64,000 bases of DNA, taken from assembly GCA_029256325.1 (NCBI GenBank), contig JAQSYD010000006.1:1-64000 (forward strand), in the 5' to 3' direction. The translations under genes and the position numbers were made by a program. Source of the DNA: Clostridia bacterium (GTDB lineage: Bacteria > Bacillota > Clostridia > Lutisporales > Lutisporaceae). Below the pieces are notes generated by a model that saw only the letters and a program-made list of their open reading frames with translations, made no database searches and was not told the origin of the DNA. Shown here one piece after another: positions 7,680 through 15,879 of the stretch (positions are counted from its first letter, which is position 1; the number at the start of each line of letters is the position of its first letter).

Positions 7680-8396
7680 TTGAAAATGAATGGCAGAATA
7701 GAAAAGATGATCAATATCTCGGATGAAGATAAGCATTGTATGTATGAAATTATGGCAGCATATTATGATGATGTTGAAAAGACTGTGTTTTTAGAGGATA
7801 TGGCAGAAAAGGATTGGTGTATTCTGTTATGCGATGAGAAGGGTATTATCAGAGGCTTTTCGACGCAAATGCTTTTGGAGTTTCAGGTGGATGGTATCAA
7901 GGTCAATGGTGTGTTTTCGGGGGATACCATTATTCAAAAAGAATATTGGGGGAATCTGGAGCTGGCGAGAACCTTTTTGAAGTTTTTTGTTGAATTCGGA
8001 AAAAACTATCCGGTGTTCTATTGGTTTCTAATATCGAAAGGCTACAAGACCTATAAGATGCTTCCCGTTTATTTTAATAGCTATTATCCGCGCTATGGCA
8101 TGGCTACACCACAATTTGAAAAGTCTGTCATGGATGCATTTGGCCAATTCAAATATCCTGGCCAATATGATTCTGATACAGGGGTGATACATTATCATAA
8201 TATCAAGGACAAGCTGAAAAAAGGAGTGGCTGACATTGATGAAAAAAGGCTGCGTGATAAACATATTGAATTTTTTAATCAAATAAATCCCAATCACATC
8301 AACGGAGATGATTTGGTTTGTATGACTGGTATTTCTATAGAGAACCTAAGAAGCTGCGGAAAGAAATTCTTTGGGGAGATTCCTAAAGATGTTTAA
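7680..8396 (+). CDS. GNAT-like protein heading the GH3/radical-SAM genes
   Basis: 238 residues. No certain family; residues 5-150 resemble a GNAT acyltransferase fold: an acidic first helix, strand CILLCDEKGIIRGFSTQ, strand FQVDGIKVNGVFSGDTII, then a helix pair, but the pyrophosphate-binding Q/RxxGxG/A loop is not clear. The start is uncertain: TTG 7680 has AAGGGTGA about 6 bases upstream; ATG 7686 and GTG 7671 are alternatives. Its end overlaps the GH3 gene start by 8 bases. A second GNAT-like gene closes the cluster, so the two may act on the same pathway. Confidence 0.6.
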   Translation: MKMNGRIEKMINISDEDKHCMYEIMAAYYDDVEKTVFLEDMAEKDWCILLCDEKGIIRGFSTQMLLEFQVDGIKVNGVFSGDTIIQKEYWGNLELARTFLKFFVEFGKNYPVFYWFLISKGYKTYKMLPVYFNSYYPRYGMATPQFEKSVMDAFGQFKYPGQYDSDTGVIHYHNIKDKLKKGVADIDEKRLRDKHIEFFNQINPNHINGDDLVCMTGISIENLRSCGKKFFGEIPKDV

Positions 8397-10011
8397 CAGA
8401 ATGCTGTGCTATTTAATGAATACATTTTGCACCATGATGTATAAAAGAGAGTATGGAAGCTTCGCAAATATAAGGGACGCATCAGAAGTGCAAAGGCAGC
8501 TTCTGCTTAGCTTATTACATAGCAACCGGAATACGCTTTATGGAGAAAGGTATGCCTTTGATAAGATCAAATCCATCAAGGAATACCAATGCAGCGTACC
8601 TATAACGACATATGAGGATTATAGCTGGTATATAGAAGAAATTAAAGCGGGCAGAAAAAATATATTAACTGAGGATGAAGTGATGATGCTTGAGTTATCA
8701 AGCGGCTCCACTTCGGCTTCCAAGTATATCCCCTATACAAAGACATTAAAGCTTCAGTTTCAAAAAGGGTTAAAACCCTGGGTATATAACTTGTTTAGCA
8801 GCTATGAAGGTATCAAGCATGGGCAGGCTTATTGGTCAATCACACCGGCTGTTCATCAGAAGCAATATACAGAGGGCGGTCTTCCTATAGGCTTTGAGGA
8901 AGATTCAGAGTATTTTGGATGGATGGAAAAGTATTTATTCAGATATCTATTTGCCGTTCCTTCTGAAATAAGCAAAGTAAGAGATATGGAGAACTTTAAA
9001 TATTTAACAGCTCTTTTTTTATTGAATGCAAGAAAGCTGACCTTTATATCAGTATGGAATCCTACTTATCTCATGTTGATTATTCAAGCTATTGAACAAT
9101 ATGGCGATAGGCTGGTAGATAATTTAAGAAAAGGCGTTGTTACGCCTCCCAACGTGATGGAGGAGGATGTCAGGAAGCTTTTCAAGTTAAGCAGAAATGA
9201 AAAGAGGGCCCTTGAAATAGAAGAGAATCTAAAAGAGAAAAGACTTGATATGCTCTGGCCCAATCTAAAGCTTATCAGCTGCTGGACAGACGGCAACTCA
9301 GAAGCTTATGCACATTTGTTGAGAGAGCTTTTTCCCAAGGTAGAAATGCAGGGAAAGGGGCTTATTGCAACAGAGGCTTTTGTCTCCTTTCCCTTGAAAG
9401 GAGAATCGGGCGCGAGATTATCACTGCATTCTCATTTTTTTGAGTTTATTTCAATGTCTGATGAAAAAATTTATTTAGCTCATGAGCTGCGGGTGGGAGA
9501 GACATACTGTCTGGTGGTTACAACAGGGGGAGGGCTTTATCGATATAACCTACAGGATCTGGTGCTTGTTACCGGCTTCAGCGGTGCTTTTCCCAGAGTA
9601 AGGTTTATAGGTAAGAAGGACAAGGTATCAGACATTTTTGGAGAGAAATTGAATGAATATCATGTTAAGAAGACTATAGAAGCTCTTTTTCAGCAGTATG
9701 GCATAAAACCGGAGTTTTATATGTTGGCACCAAGCGGGGATAGATATGTTCTTTTCATAGATAGGATTGGAGCCGCGGATGCTTTGGCGCAAAAGCTTGA
9801 TCAAGGGCTTAGGGAAAATTTCCACTATGATTACTGCAGAAGGCTGGGTCAGCTGCAGGAAGCTCAGATTTTTTTAACGGAAGAAAAACCCTATGAAAGC
9901 TTTGTTGAAGAATGTGCTAAGCGTGGCCAGCGGCTGGGTGATATAAAGCCGGCTGTATTGGACCTGCGCCAAGGCTGGGAAAATGTATTTAAAGGGAGAA
10001 CTATTGTATGA
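8389..10011 (+). CDS. GH3-family acyl-adenylating (amido synthetase-like) enzyme
   Basis: 540 residues. GH3 proteins activate a carboxylic acid as the acyl-adenylate and transfer it to an amine or other nucleophile; plant members conjugate amino acids to jasmonate and auxin. Seen here: the P-loop-like SSGSTSASKYIPYT (about residues 103-116), TPAVHQ, the acid-binding segment SYWSITP-like region, TGGGLYRYNLQDLVLVTG (about 374-391) and GEKLNEYHVKKTI (about 419-431). Start ATG 8389 has GGGGAG 10 bases upstream and overlaps the preceding gene. No carrier-protein gene is visible. The substrate is unknown; neighbours suggest a small molecule modified by two radical SAM enzymes. Confidence 0.88.
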   Translation: MFNRMLCYLMNTFCTMMYKREYGSFANIRDASEVQRQLLLSLLHSNRNTLYGERYAFDKIKSIKEYQCSVPITTYEDYSWYIEEIKAGRKNILTEDEVMMLELSSGSTSASKYIPYTKTLKLQFQKGLKPWVYNLFSSYEGIKHGQAYWSITPAVHQKQYTEGGLPIGFEEDSEYFGWMEKYLFRYLFAVPSEISKVRDMENFKYLTALFLLNARKLTFISVWNPTYLMLIIQAIEQYGDRLVDNLRKGVVTPPNVMEEDVRKLFKLSRNEKRALEIEENLKEKRLDMLWPNLKLISCWTDGNSEAYAHLLRELFPKVEMQGKGLIATEAFVSFPLKGESGARLSLHSHFFEFISMSDEKIYLAHELRVGETYCLVVTTGGGLYRYNLQDLVLVTGFSGAFPRVRFIGKKDKVSDIFGEKLNEYHVKKTIEALFQQYGIKPEFYMLAPSGDRYVLFIDRIGAADALAQKLDQGLRENFHYDYCRRLGQLQEAQIFLTEEKPYESFVEECAKRGQRLGDIKPAVLDLRQGWENVFKGRTIV

Positions 10012-11354
10012 AAATAGCTTTACTGGCTCCTGCCGGGGCAATGCATCGTTATAGCGGCAGCTTTAAGAAGTCCTTGCACTATGCACCCTTGACGCTTACT
10101 ACACTGGCAGCCCTGGTGCCACAGTCCCTTCATGCAGAAATAGCGATTTATGATGAGACAGCAGGCTATATCCCTTTGGATTTGAAGGCTGATATCGTGT
10201 GTATAACCTGTATAACGGGCACCAGTCAGCGGGTTTATAGATATGCTGATTATTACAGAAGCAAGGGTATGACGGTCGTATTGGGAGGCGTTCATCCAAC
10301 CTTAATGCCAGACGAAGCGGGGCAACATGCAGACAGTGTTGTCATTGGATTCGCCGAGCAAACCTTTCCGCAGCTGCTGATGGATTTTAAAAATGGAGAA
10401 TTGAAAAGCAGATATATGCAAAACAGGGATTATACCATAGCCGGCAAGCCAATTCCCAGAAGAGAACTTCTGGATAAGTCAAAGTACATTACTTTGAATT
10501 CTGTAGAAGCAGTTCGAGGATGTTCCTTGCCTTGTACCTTCTGTGCTTATCCGGCTGCTTTTGGTAAAGCCATATATAAAAGACCTGTAAATGAGGTCGT
10601 GGCAGAGATTGAGATGCTGAATTCAAAGGAGATTTTATTTCCTGACGTAAATCTGATTGCCGATCGAGCCTATGCTATTGAACTGTTTACAGCGATGATA
10701 CCGCTCAAAAAAATGTGGTTTGGATTGGTAACATCTTCTGTGGGTATTGACGATGAATTAATAAACCTGTTTCGTAGGAGCAGATGCAAGGGCCTGCTCA
10801 TAGGCTTTGAATCCATAAGTCAGTCTTCGCAAAAGTTTATTCATAAGGGCATCAATCATGTTTTGGAATACAGTGAGCTGATGAAGAGGCTTCATGACGC
10901 AGGCATTCTTGTGCAAGGCTGTTTTGCATTTGGCAGTGACGAGGAAGACAAAAGCGTATTTGAGGCTACCGTAGAGATGGTTATTAAAGCAAAAATTGAT
11001 TTGCCCAGATATTCAATACTTACGCCATTTCCAAGAACTCAACTATATCAGCAATTAGAGGAACAAAATAGAATCATAGAAAGGGATTGGTCCCTTTATG
11101 ATGTTGAGCATTGTGTATTTCAACCGGCACAAATGACTCCCTTGGAGCTGGAGAAAGGAATTGAATGGGCATGGCGGGAAACCTATACATACAAATCTAT
11201 TTTTAAGCGCTTGGCTCCTTTTCATATTTCTCCCTTTATCGCTTCTATTGTAAATATTGGATATAAGAATTACGCAGACAAGTTTACCAACTTTAGAAAA
11301 GAAGTCATGATTGACAACTCTGATATACCGGAAGTAGGGAGGTTGAAGGAGTAA
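10008..11354 (+). CDS. B12-binding-domain radical SAM enzyme (first copy)
   Basis: 448 residues, overlapping the GH3 stop by 4 bases. Residues 1-140 form a cobalamin-binding-type Rossmann domain with VVLGGVHPTLMPDEA; the radical SAM iron-sulfur site is VRGCSLPCTFC with Cys172, Cys176 and Cys179 (CX3CX2C). The remainder follows the TIM-barrel pattern (LLIGFESISQ, GCFAFGSDEED). This is the class B layout shared by B12-dependent methylases, BchE and hopanoid enzymes. The chemistry (methylation, cyclisation or rearrangement) cannot be told from sequence. Similar in layout to the next gene, which implies an old duplication. Confidence 0.9.
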   Translation: MKIALLAPAGAMHRYSGSFKKSLHYAPLTLTTLAALVPQSLHAEIAIYDETAGYIPLDLKADIVCITCITGTSQRVYRYADYYRSKGMTVVLGGVHPTLMPDEAGQHADSVVIGFAEQTFPQLLMDFKNGELKSRYMQNRDYTIAGKPIPRRELLDKSKYITLNSVEAVRGCSLPCTFCAYPAAFGKAIYKRPVNEVVAEIEMLNSKEILFPDVNLIADRAYAIELFTAMIPLKKMWFGLVTSSVGIDDELINLFRRSRCKGLLIGFESISQSSQKFIHKGINHVLEYSELMKRLHDAGILVQGCFAFGSDEEDKSVFEATVEMVIKAKIDLPRYSILTPFPRTQLYQQLEEQNRIIERDWSLYDVEHCVFQPAQMTPLELEKGIEWAWRETYTYKSIFKRLAPFHISPFIASIVNIGYKNYADKFTNFRKEVMIDNSDIPEVGRLKE

Positions 11355-11355
11355 T

Positions 11356-12690
11356 ATGAAAATTACTTTTGTCTATCCGGCAATAGGAAAGAAAGGTGGA
11401 GAAAAATACATATACACATGGAAGATGGAACCCCTTACTATTGCCATGCTGAAGGCATTGACGCCGCAATCTGTTGAGACTGAGTTCTTTGATGACCGTA
11501 TTGAGTTAATAAACTATGAAATAAAAACAGATTTGGTTGTCATTACCGTTGAGACCTATACAGCAAAAAGAAGCTATTCTATTGCATCGGAATTTATGAA
11601 ACGCGGGATTAAGGTTATATTGGGAGGCTATCATGTCACGCTGCTGCCGGAAGAAGCAAAGCAATATGCTGACTGCATTGTAACGGGCAATGCAGAAGGT
11701 GTATGGAGTGAAATGCTAAAGGACTTCTCTAATCATCAATTAAAACCGCGATATAGCGGCCATACAGGTTTTGATTTCATTCGGCCTGATAAAACCATTT
11801 TTCAAGGGAAAAAATATGTGCCTGTAACCCTTGTTGAAATAGGAAGAGGCTGTTGTCATAATTGCGAATTTTGTGCAATTACATCGTATTATCATGGAAA
11901 ATACCACTGCAGAAGAAGTGAGGATATTATTGAAGATCTTAAAGAATCAAAGCATCGATATAGTTTCTTTGTGGATGATAACCTTATTGCAGATAAAAAC
12001 AATGCCAGCAGGCTCTTTCAAGCTGTACAGCCCTATAAAAAGAAATGGGCAGGACAGGGCACCCTTGCTATGGCAAAGGATAAAGAGTTCTTAAGGAACA
12101 TGAAAAAAAGCGGCTGCGATATCATGCTGATAGGCTTTGAATCCTTGGAGGAGCAAAGTCTGGTGCAGATGAATAAGACCTGGAGCATGACATTGGGAGA
12201 GCGAGATGAGCTTGTAGAAAGAATACACGATGCCGGAATCAGCATATATGCGACTTTTGTGTTCGGCTTTGATGGTGATACCAAAGAGACCTTTGACAAG
12301 ACGTTGGAATTTGCAAGAAAGCATAAGTTTTTTACTGCAGCCTTTAATCATTTATTGCCCTTTCCGGGAACACCCCTTTATGAGCGCTTGAAGGCAGAAG
12401 ACAGGTTGATATATGATCAATGGTGGCTGGAAGATAACTACAATTACGGAGAGCTGGCGTTTAAGCCTAAGAATATGTCGCCGGAAGAGCTGGCTGCATT
12501 ATGCAGATGGGCTAGGAAGGAGTATGCAAACCTGCATACCGTTTCCGGAAGGGGCTTTAGCCTGATGAAAAGAGATTTTAATCCATTTCTTTGGGGCATG
12601 TATTGGGCGATGAACCTAAGGCTGGGGGAAGAAATAGATGAGAAGTTGAATATACCTATAGGGAGGGGATTAGATGAGCTTCCAAAATAG
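11356..12690 (+). CDS. B12-binding-domain radical SAM enzyme (second copy)
   Basis: 444 residues, starting 1 base after the previous stop; ribosome binding site TTGAAGGAG. N-terminal cobalamin-type domain with VILGGYHVTLLPEEA; cluster-binding GRGCCHNCEFC with Cys166, Cys170 and Cys173 (CX3CX2C). LIGFESLEEQSL and TFVFGFDGDTKETF are the later barrel signatures. It shares the same domain order with the preceding enzyme but differs widely in sequence, so the two probably perform successive steps instead of forming a redundant pair. Confidence 0.9.
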   Translation: MKITFVYPAIGKKGGEKYIYTWKMEPLTIAMLKALTPQSVETEFFDDRIELINYEIKTDLVVITVETYTAKRSYSIASEFMKRGIKVILGGYHVTLLPEEAKQYADCIVTGNAEGVWSEMLKDFSNHQLKPRYSGHTGFDFIRPDKTIFQGKKYVPVTLVEIGRGCCHNCEFCAITSYYHGKYHCRRSEDIIEDLKESKHRYSFFVDDNLIADKNNASRLFQAVQPYKKKWAGQGTLAMAKDKEFLRNMKKSGCDIMLIGFESLEEQSLVQMNKTWSMTLGERDELVERIHDAGISIYATFVFGFDGDTKETFDKTLEFARKHKFFTAAFNHLLPFPGTPLYERLKAEDRLIYDQWWLEDNYNYGELAFKPKNMSPEELAALCRWARKEYANLHTVSGRGFSLMKRDFNPFLWGMYWAMNLRLGEEIDEKLNIPIGRGLDELPK

Positions 12691-13759
12691 TCGGTTTGTG
12701 CTGGAAGTCGCGAAACCCCATGATAGCAGTGAAATCCTTGAAGTTATCGAAAGCGGAGATTTTCAGGGAGATATCTCGATTATGTACACCAAACAGCCAG
12801 ATCCATATCTGTCATTGCAGGCTGAGGGGGAGAAGGTCATTATTGTGGTGTGCAGAGATACACAGAACGGTAAACTGTGTGGCGTCGGCAGCTGTGCAGT
12901 GAGAAGGGTGTATGTGGATGGAAGGATTTTGAGGGCCGGCTATCTGATGGGCTTAAGGATAAAGCCGGAATATCAAAAGCATCTGCCAATATTGCTTAAA
13001 GCTTATGCATTTATTCATGAATGCACCAAGGACGAGGTGGATCTATACTATACGACAATTTTACAATCCAATCACGAGGCTCAAAAGATGCTTGAGAAGA
13101 AGCGTAAGTCAATGCCCAGCTATAATCACATCGGCGATTACTGTGTCTATACCTTAAGAACCGGTGGACAAATGAAAGAATCAATCTATTCCTTTGAAAA
13201 AGGCGGGGATATGGAGGAAATCATTAGCTTTGTTCAAAGAGAGGGCAAACAGTACGATTTTTATCCTGTAATGGATGCAAAGCGTATGGAGAAAGATTTT
13301 CATGGACTAGAGAAAACGGATTTCTATACGTTGAAGGATTCGCAGGGCGAAATTATAGCTTCAGCTGCTGCGTGGGATCAACAAAAATACAAACAGTACA
13401 TTATTACAGGATATAAGGGTGTCTATAAAACCTTATCCAAGCTCCCGGGGCTATTAAGGTTTGTGGGTTATCCACCTTTACCCCGTATTCATGAAACGGC
13501 TAACTTTTTTTCATTATCCTTGGTATGTATAAAGGATAATGACCCTGAAGTGTTCGAATATTTTATAAAGAAGGTTGCAGAAAATTCCAAGCAATATGAT
13601 TTTTTTATTGTTGGCTTCCATGAAAGTCACCCTCTGCAAGCAGTTGTGAAAAGAATGAAGCATGTTTCCTATAAAAGTAAGGTTTATATTGTAGACTGGG
13701 ATAACAGGGAGCATGTTTTAAATCATAGAAAGATCTATTTAGAATGTGGACTATTATAA
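12674..13759 (+). CDS. Two-domain GNAT-like acyltransferase
   Basis: 361 residues; ATG 12674 lies inside the end of the second radical SAM gene (17-base overlap) behind GGGAGGGG. Residues ~10-150 resemble a GNAT domain: GKLCGVGSCAVRRVYVDGRILRAGYL then LRIKPEYQ followed by a helix. Residues ~175-350 look like a second GNAT-like half (EIIASAAAWDQQKYKQYIITGY). The coenzyme A loop of the first half is recognisable but weak. As the last gene of the block it may acylate the product or an intermediate. A hairpin terminator follows. Confidence 0.7.
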   Translation: MSFQNSRFVLEVAKPHDSSEILEVIESGDFQGDISIMYTKQPDPYLSLQAEGEKVIIVVCRDTQNGKLCGVGSCAVRRVYVDGRILRAGYLMGLRIKPEYQKHLPILLKAYAFIHECTKDEVDLYYTTILQSNHEAQKMLEKKRKSMPSYNHIGDYCVYTLRTGGQMKESIYSFEKGGDMEEIISFVQREGKQYDFYPVMDAKRMEKDFHGLEKTDFYTLKDSQGEIIASAAAWDQQKYKQYIITGYKGVYKTLSKLPGLLRFVGYPPLPRIHETANFFSLSLVCIKDNDPEVFEYFIKKVAENSKQYDFFIVGFHESHPLQAVVKRMKHVSYKSKVYIVDWDNREHVLNHRKIYLECGLL

Positions 13760-13760
13760 A

Positions 13761-13797
13761 AGAAGCCTCTGCGAGATTCTGTCCTGCAGAGGCTTCT
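13761..13797. terminator. Bidirectional terminator between the cluster and the Rieske gene
   Basis: AGAAGCCTCTGC and GCAGAGGCTTCT form a 12-bp perfect stem with a 13-base loop between two convergent genes; A- and T-rich flanks on the two sides suit both directions. Confidence 0.8.
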
Positions 13798-13817
13798 ATA
13801 TGGTTTTTGGAAGGCTC

Positions 13818-15383
13818 TTAAAAGTCGTCTTTGATTAATTTTTCAAAGGTATTTACATCTCTATCATATTCTAAGGGCATTACAGCGGGACCTTCAATGA
13901 TATCTCCTTCATAGGTGAATCTGGAGCCGTGGCATGGACAGTCCCAAGACCTTTCTGCCGAGTTCCATTGCAGTTCACAGCCCATATGGGTGCATGTGGT
14001 ATTTACTAAATGCAGGACACCTTTCTCATCTCTGAAAGCACCGATCCTTTCTCCATTTCCATTAATCACTTTTCCTTCACCGGGTTTGATATCAAAATCA
14101 TTTGGCAGCGGAGAAAGCTTGCCTTTTATAAGCTCTTTGGCTACATTTATATTTTCTTTTATAAATTCTTTTGCGGATGCTGCGATGGTTTTACGTGACG
14201 GATTATAGACATCCTGATAGGGACTACTTCCCCGCACGATCAGATCGCTTAGAATCATAGCAGAAACTGTACTATTTGTCATTCCCCACTTTCCATAGCC
14301 TGTTGCCACATATAGATTAGGCGTGTCAGAGGTATAGTGGCCAATATAAGGAACATCATCCAATGTCATGCAATCCTGTGTAGACCATCTGTAAGGAATG
14401 TCTTCCACTGTAAAATGATCTTTGGAAAAGGCAATGAGTGCCTCGTAGTGTTTGGTTGTATCCTTGCCTTGACCTGTTTTATGATGCTCTCCGCCGATGA
14501 TAATAAGCTCGCCGTCATCGCTGCTTTGTGAACGCAATGATTTAGCAGGATCTTCGGCAGTAATGTACATTCCACCAGGATACTTTTCCTTAACTTTAAC
14601 CCCTAAGGCATAGGACCTTTCGATATATATTCTGGCGAAGTACATGCCATGCTTGTTATAGAAAGGATAGTGGGATGCGATAATCACTTTTTCAGCAGTA
14701 ACTTTTTTTCCATCCTTTGTTGAAATGACATAAGCACCGTTTTCTTCTATATCAATAGCTCTGGTTTGCTCGTAAATGCTGCCTCCATTCTTAATTACTT
14801 CCTTTGCAAGCTCAAGCAGATATTTTCTGGGGTGAAACTGTGCTTGATTTTCAAAGCGAAGGGCAGCTTTGATTGGGATATCAAAAGGTATTTTTTCAAC
14901 ATAAGAAGCCTTTATTCCCAGCTTGGAAGCAGCGTCCACCTCGTCTTTAATTTTCTGTACATACTGATCCTGACGCGTAAACACATAGGCTGGTTGATGC
15001 ATAAAGTCACAATCTATATGAAGCTCATTTTGGATTTTCTCTATCAAGCGGATTGCTGACTCATTTGCATCAGCATATTGCTGAGCAAACTCCATACTCA
15101 TTTTACTTTTTATTTTGCTATATATTAGTCCATGCTGTGAAGTGATTTTGGCTGTTGTATGCCCGGTGGTGCCTTGCAGGATGTGGTCAGCTTCAAGTAT
15201 TGCGACTTTTACGCCTTCTTTTGCAAGCATATAAGCACAGGAAATACCAGACATGCCACCACCAACAATTGCTACATCCACATTTATGTCTTCCGTTAGC
15301 TTAGGATAGTCCGTTGTAGGAGTCGATGCCATCCAGTAGGATTGCGGTGGTTTTATAAAGTTTTTATACTCATCTAAACTCAT
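13818..15383 (-). CDS. FAD-dependent oxidoreductase with C-terminal Rieske [2Fe-2S] domain
   Basis: 521 residues. Residues ~30-70 hold the dinucleotide-binding motif VAIVGGGMSGISCAYMLAKEG of the D-amino-acid/glycine oxidase (DAO) fold. The C-terminal ~100 residues are a Rieske domain with both ligand pairs: CTHMGC and, 16 residues later, CPCHGSRF. DAO-Rieske proteins of this size are found in many Firmicutes; substrate unknown, probably an amine or amino acid, with electrons leaving through the Rieske centre. ATG 15383 has GGAGG 7 bases upstream. Monocistronic by context. Confidence 0.9.
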   Translation of the reverse strand: MSLDEYKNFIKPPQSYWMASTPTTDYPKLTEDINVDVAIVGGGMSGISCAYMLAKEGVKVAILEADHILQGTTGHTTAKITSQHGLIYSKIKSKMSMEFAQQYADANESAIRLIEKIQNELHIDCDFMHQPAYVFTRQDQYVQKIKDEVDAASKLGIKASYVEKIPFDIPIKAALRFENQAQFHPRKYLLELAKEVIKNGGSIYEQTRAIDIEENGAYVISTKDGKKVTAEKVIIASHYPFYNKHGMYFARIYIERSYALGVKVKEKYPGGMYITAEDPAKSLRSQSSDDGELIIIGGEHHKTGQGKDTTKHYEALIAFSKDHFTVEDIPYRWSTQDCMTLDDVPYIGHYTSDTPNLYVATGYGKWGMTNSTVSAMILSDLIVRGSSPYQDVYNPSRKTIAASAKEFIKENINVAKELIKGKLSPLPNDFDIKPGEGKVINGNGERIGAFRDEKGVLHLVNTTCTHMGCELQWNSAERSWDCPCHGSRFTYEGDIIEGPAVMPLEYDRDVNTFEKLIKDDF

Positions 15384-15432
15384 AGTTTTCCTCCAAAGTA
15401 TATCTTATCAATTTTTATAAACTTATTTTTTA

Positions 15433-15509
15433 CAACTGCTTGGGAAATATCCGCTTTCCATAAAACAATATAGTAAACTTAAAAGAGTTGCCTTCATATC
15501 AAGCAGTTG
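15433..15509. repeat. 10-bp inverted repeat, widely spaced
   Basis: CAACTGCTTG (15433-15442) and CAAGCAGTTG (15500-15509) are perfect reverse complements 57 bases apart, in the upstream region of the Rieske gene. They could close a leader hairpin or serve as paired binding sites. Confidence 0.5.
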
Positions 15510-15711
15510 AGTAAGGCTATTTGGAAGAAATAACTGGTTGACATTGTTTGATATGTAATGTAATATATTTTATGATACGCATAATTATAAGTATCAGAGA
15601 ATGTTGATCAGATAGATGCTTAACAGAAAAAATGATGCTCAGTAGTAAACTAAAGATCGTTCCTTGACTGCTTGATAGATATAAAATGCTTGTATTATAA
15701 AGACCTGTGTT

Positions 15712-15737
15712 AATATACCTTGTTATTGAGGTATATT
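15712..15737. promoter_or_regulatory. Perfect 9-bp inverted repeat, candidate operator
   Basis: AATATACCT, 8 bases, AGGTATATT. It sits about 90 bases upstream of the DUF4914 promoter, in position for a dimeric regulator. Confidence 0.45.
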
Positions 15738-15825
15738 GATATTGGTCTATATATTTACAATAATACAAAAATGACGTCAATGATATAGCACAATGAAATG
15801 AATAATAATACAAAATGAATGTATA

Positions 15826-15854
15826 TTAACGTATTGTGTTTCACTTTTTATAAT
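15826..15854 (+). promoter_or_regulatory. SigA-type promoter for the DUF4914 gene
   Basis: TTAACG (15826-15831), 17-base spacer, TATAAT (15849-15854), followed 19 bases later by AAGGAGAG-type ribosome binding sites and ATG 15880. Confidence 0.6.
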
Positions 15855-15879
15855 ATTTGTAAGGAAAAGGAGAGTTTAT

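Larger units (their letters stand above)
15384..15879. other. 496-base divergent intergenic region
   Basis: No credible gene. It holds the 5' region of the Rieske gene (with a widely spaced 10-bp inverted repeat, 15433-15509), a perfect 9-bp inverted repeat at 15712-15737, and a promoter for the DUF4914 gene at 15826-15854. An open frame on the minus strand at 15517-15813 has an unlikely composition (Ile/Leu/Ser/Tyr-rich) and no ribosome binding site. Confidence 0.6.

Noticed and set aside
15517-15813. 98-codon minus-strand open frame in the Rieske/DUF4914 gap
   Set aside because: No ribosome binding site, biased low-complexity composition (Tyr, Ser, Ile), and it overlaps the operator-like repeat.
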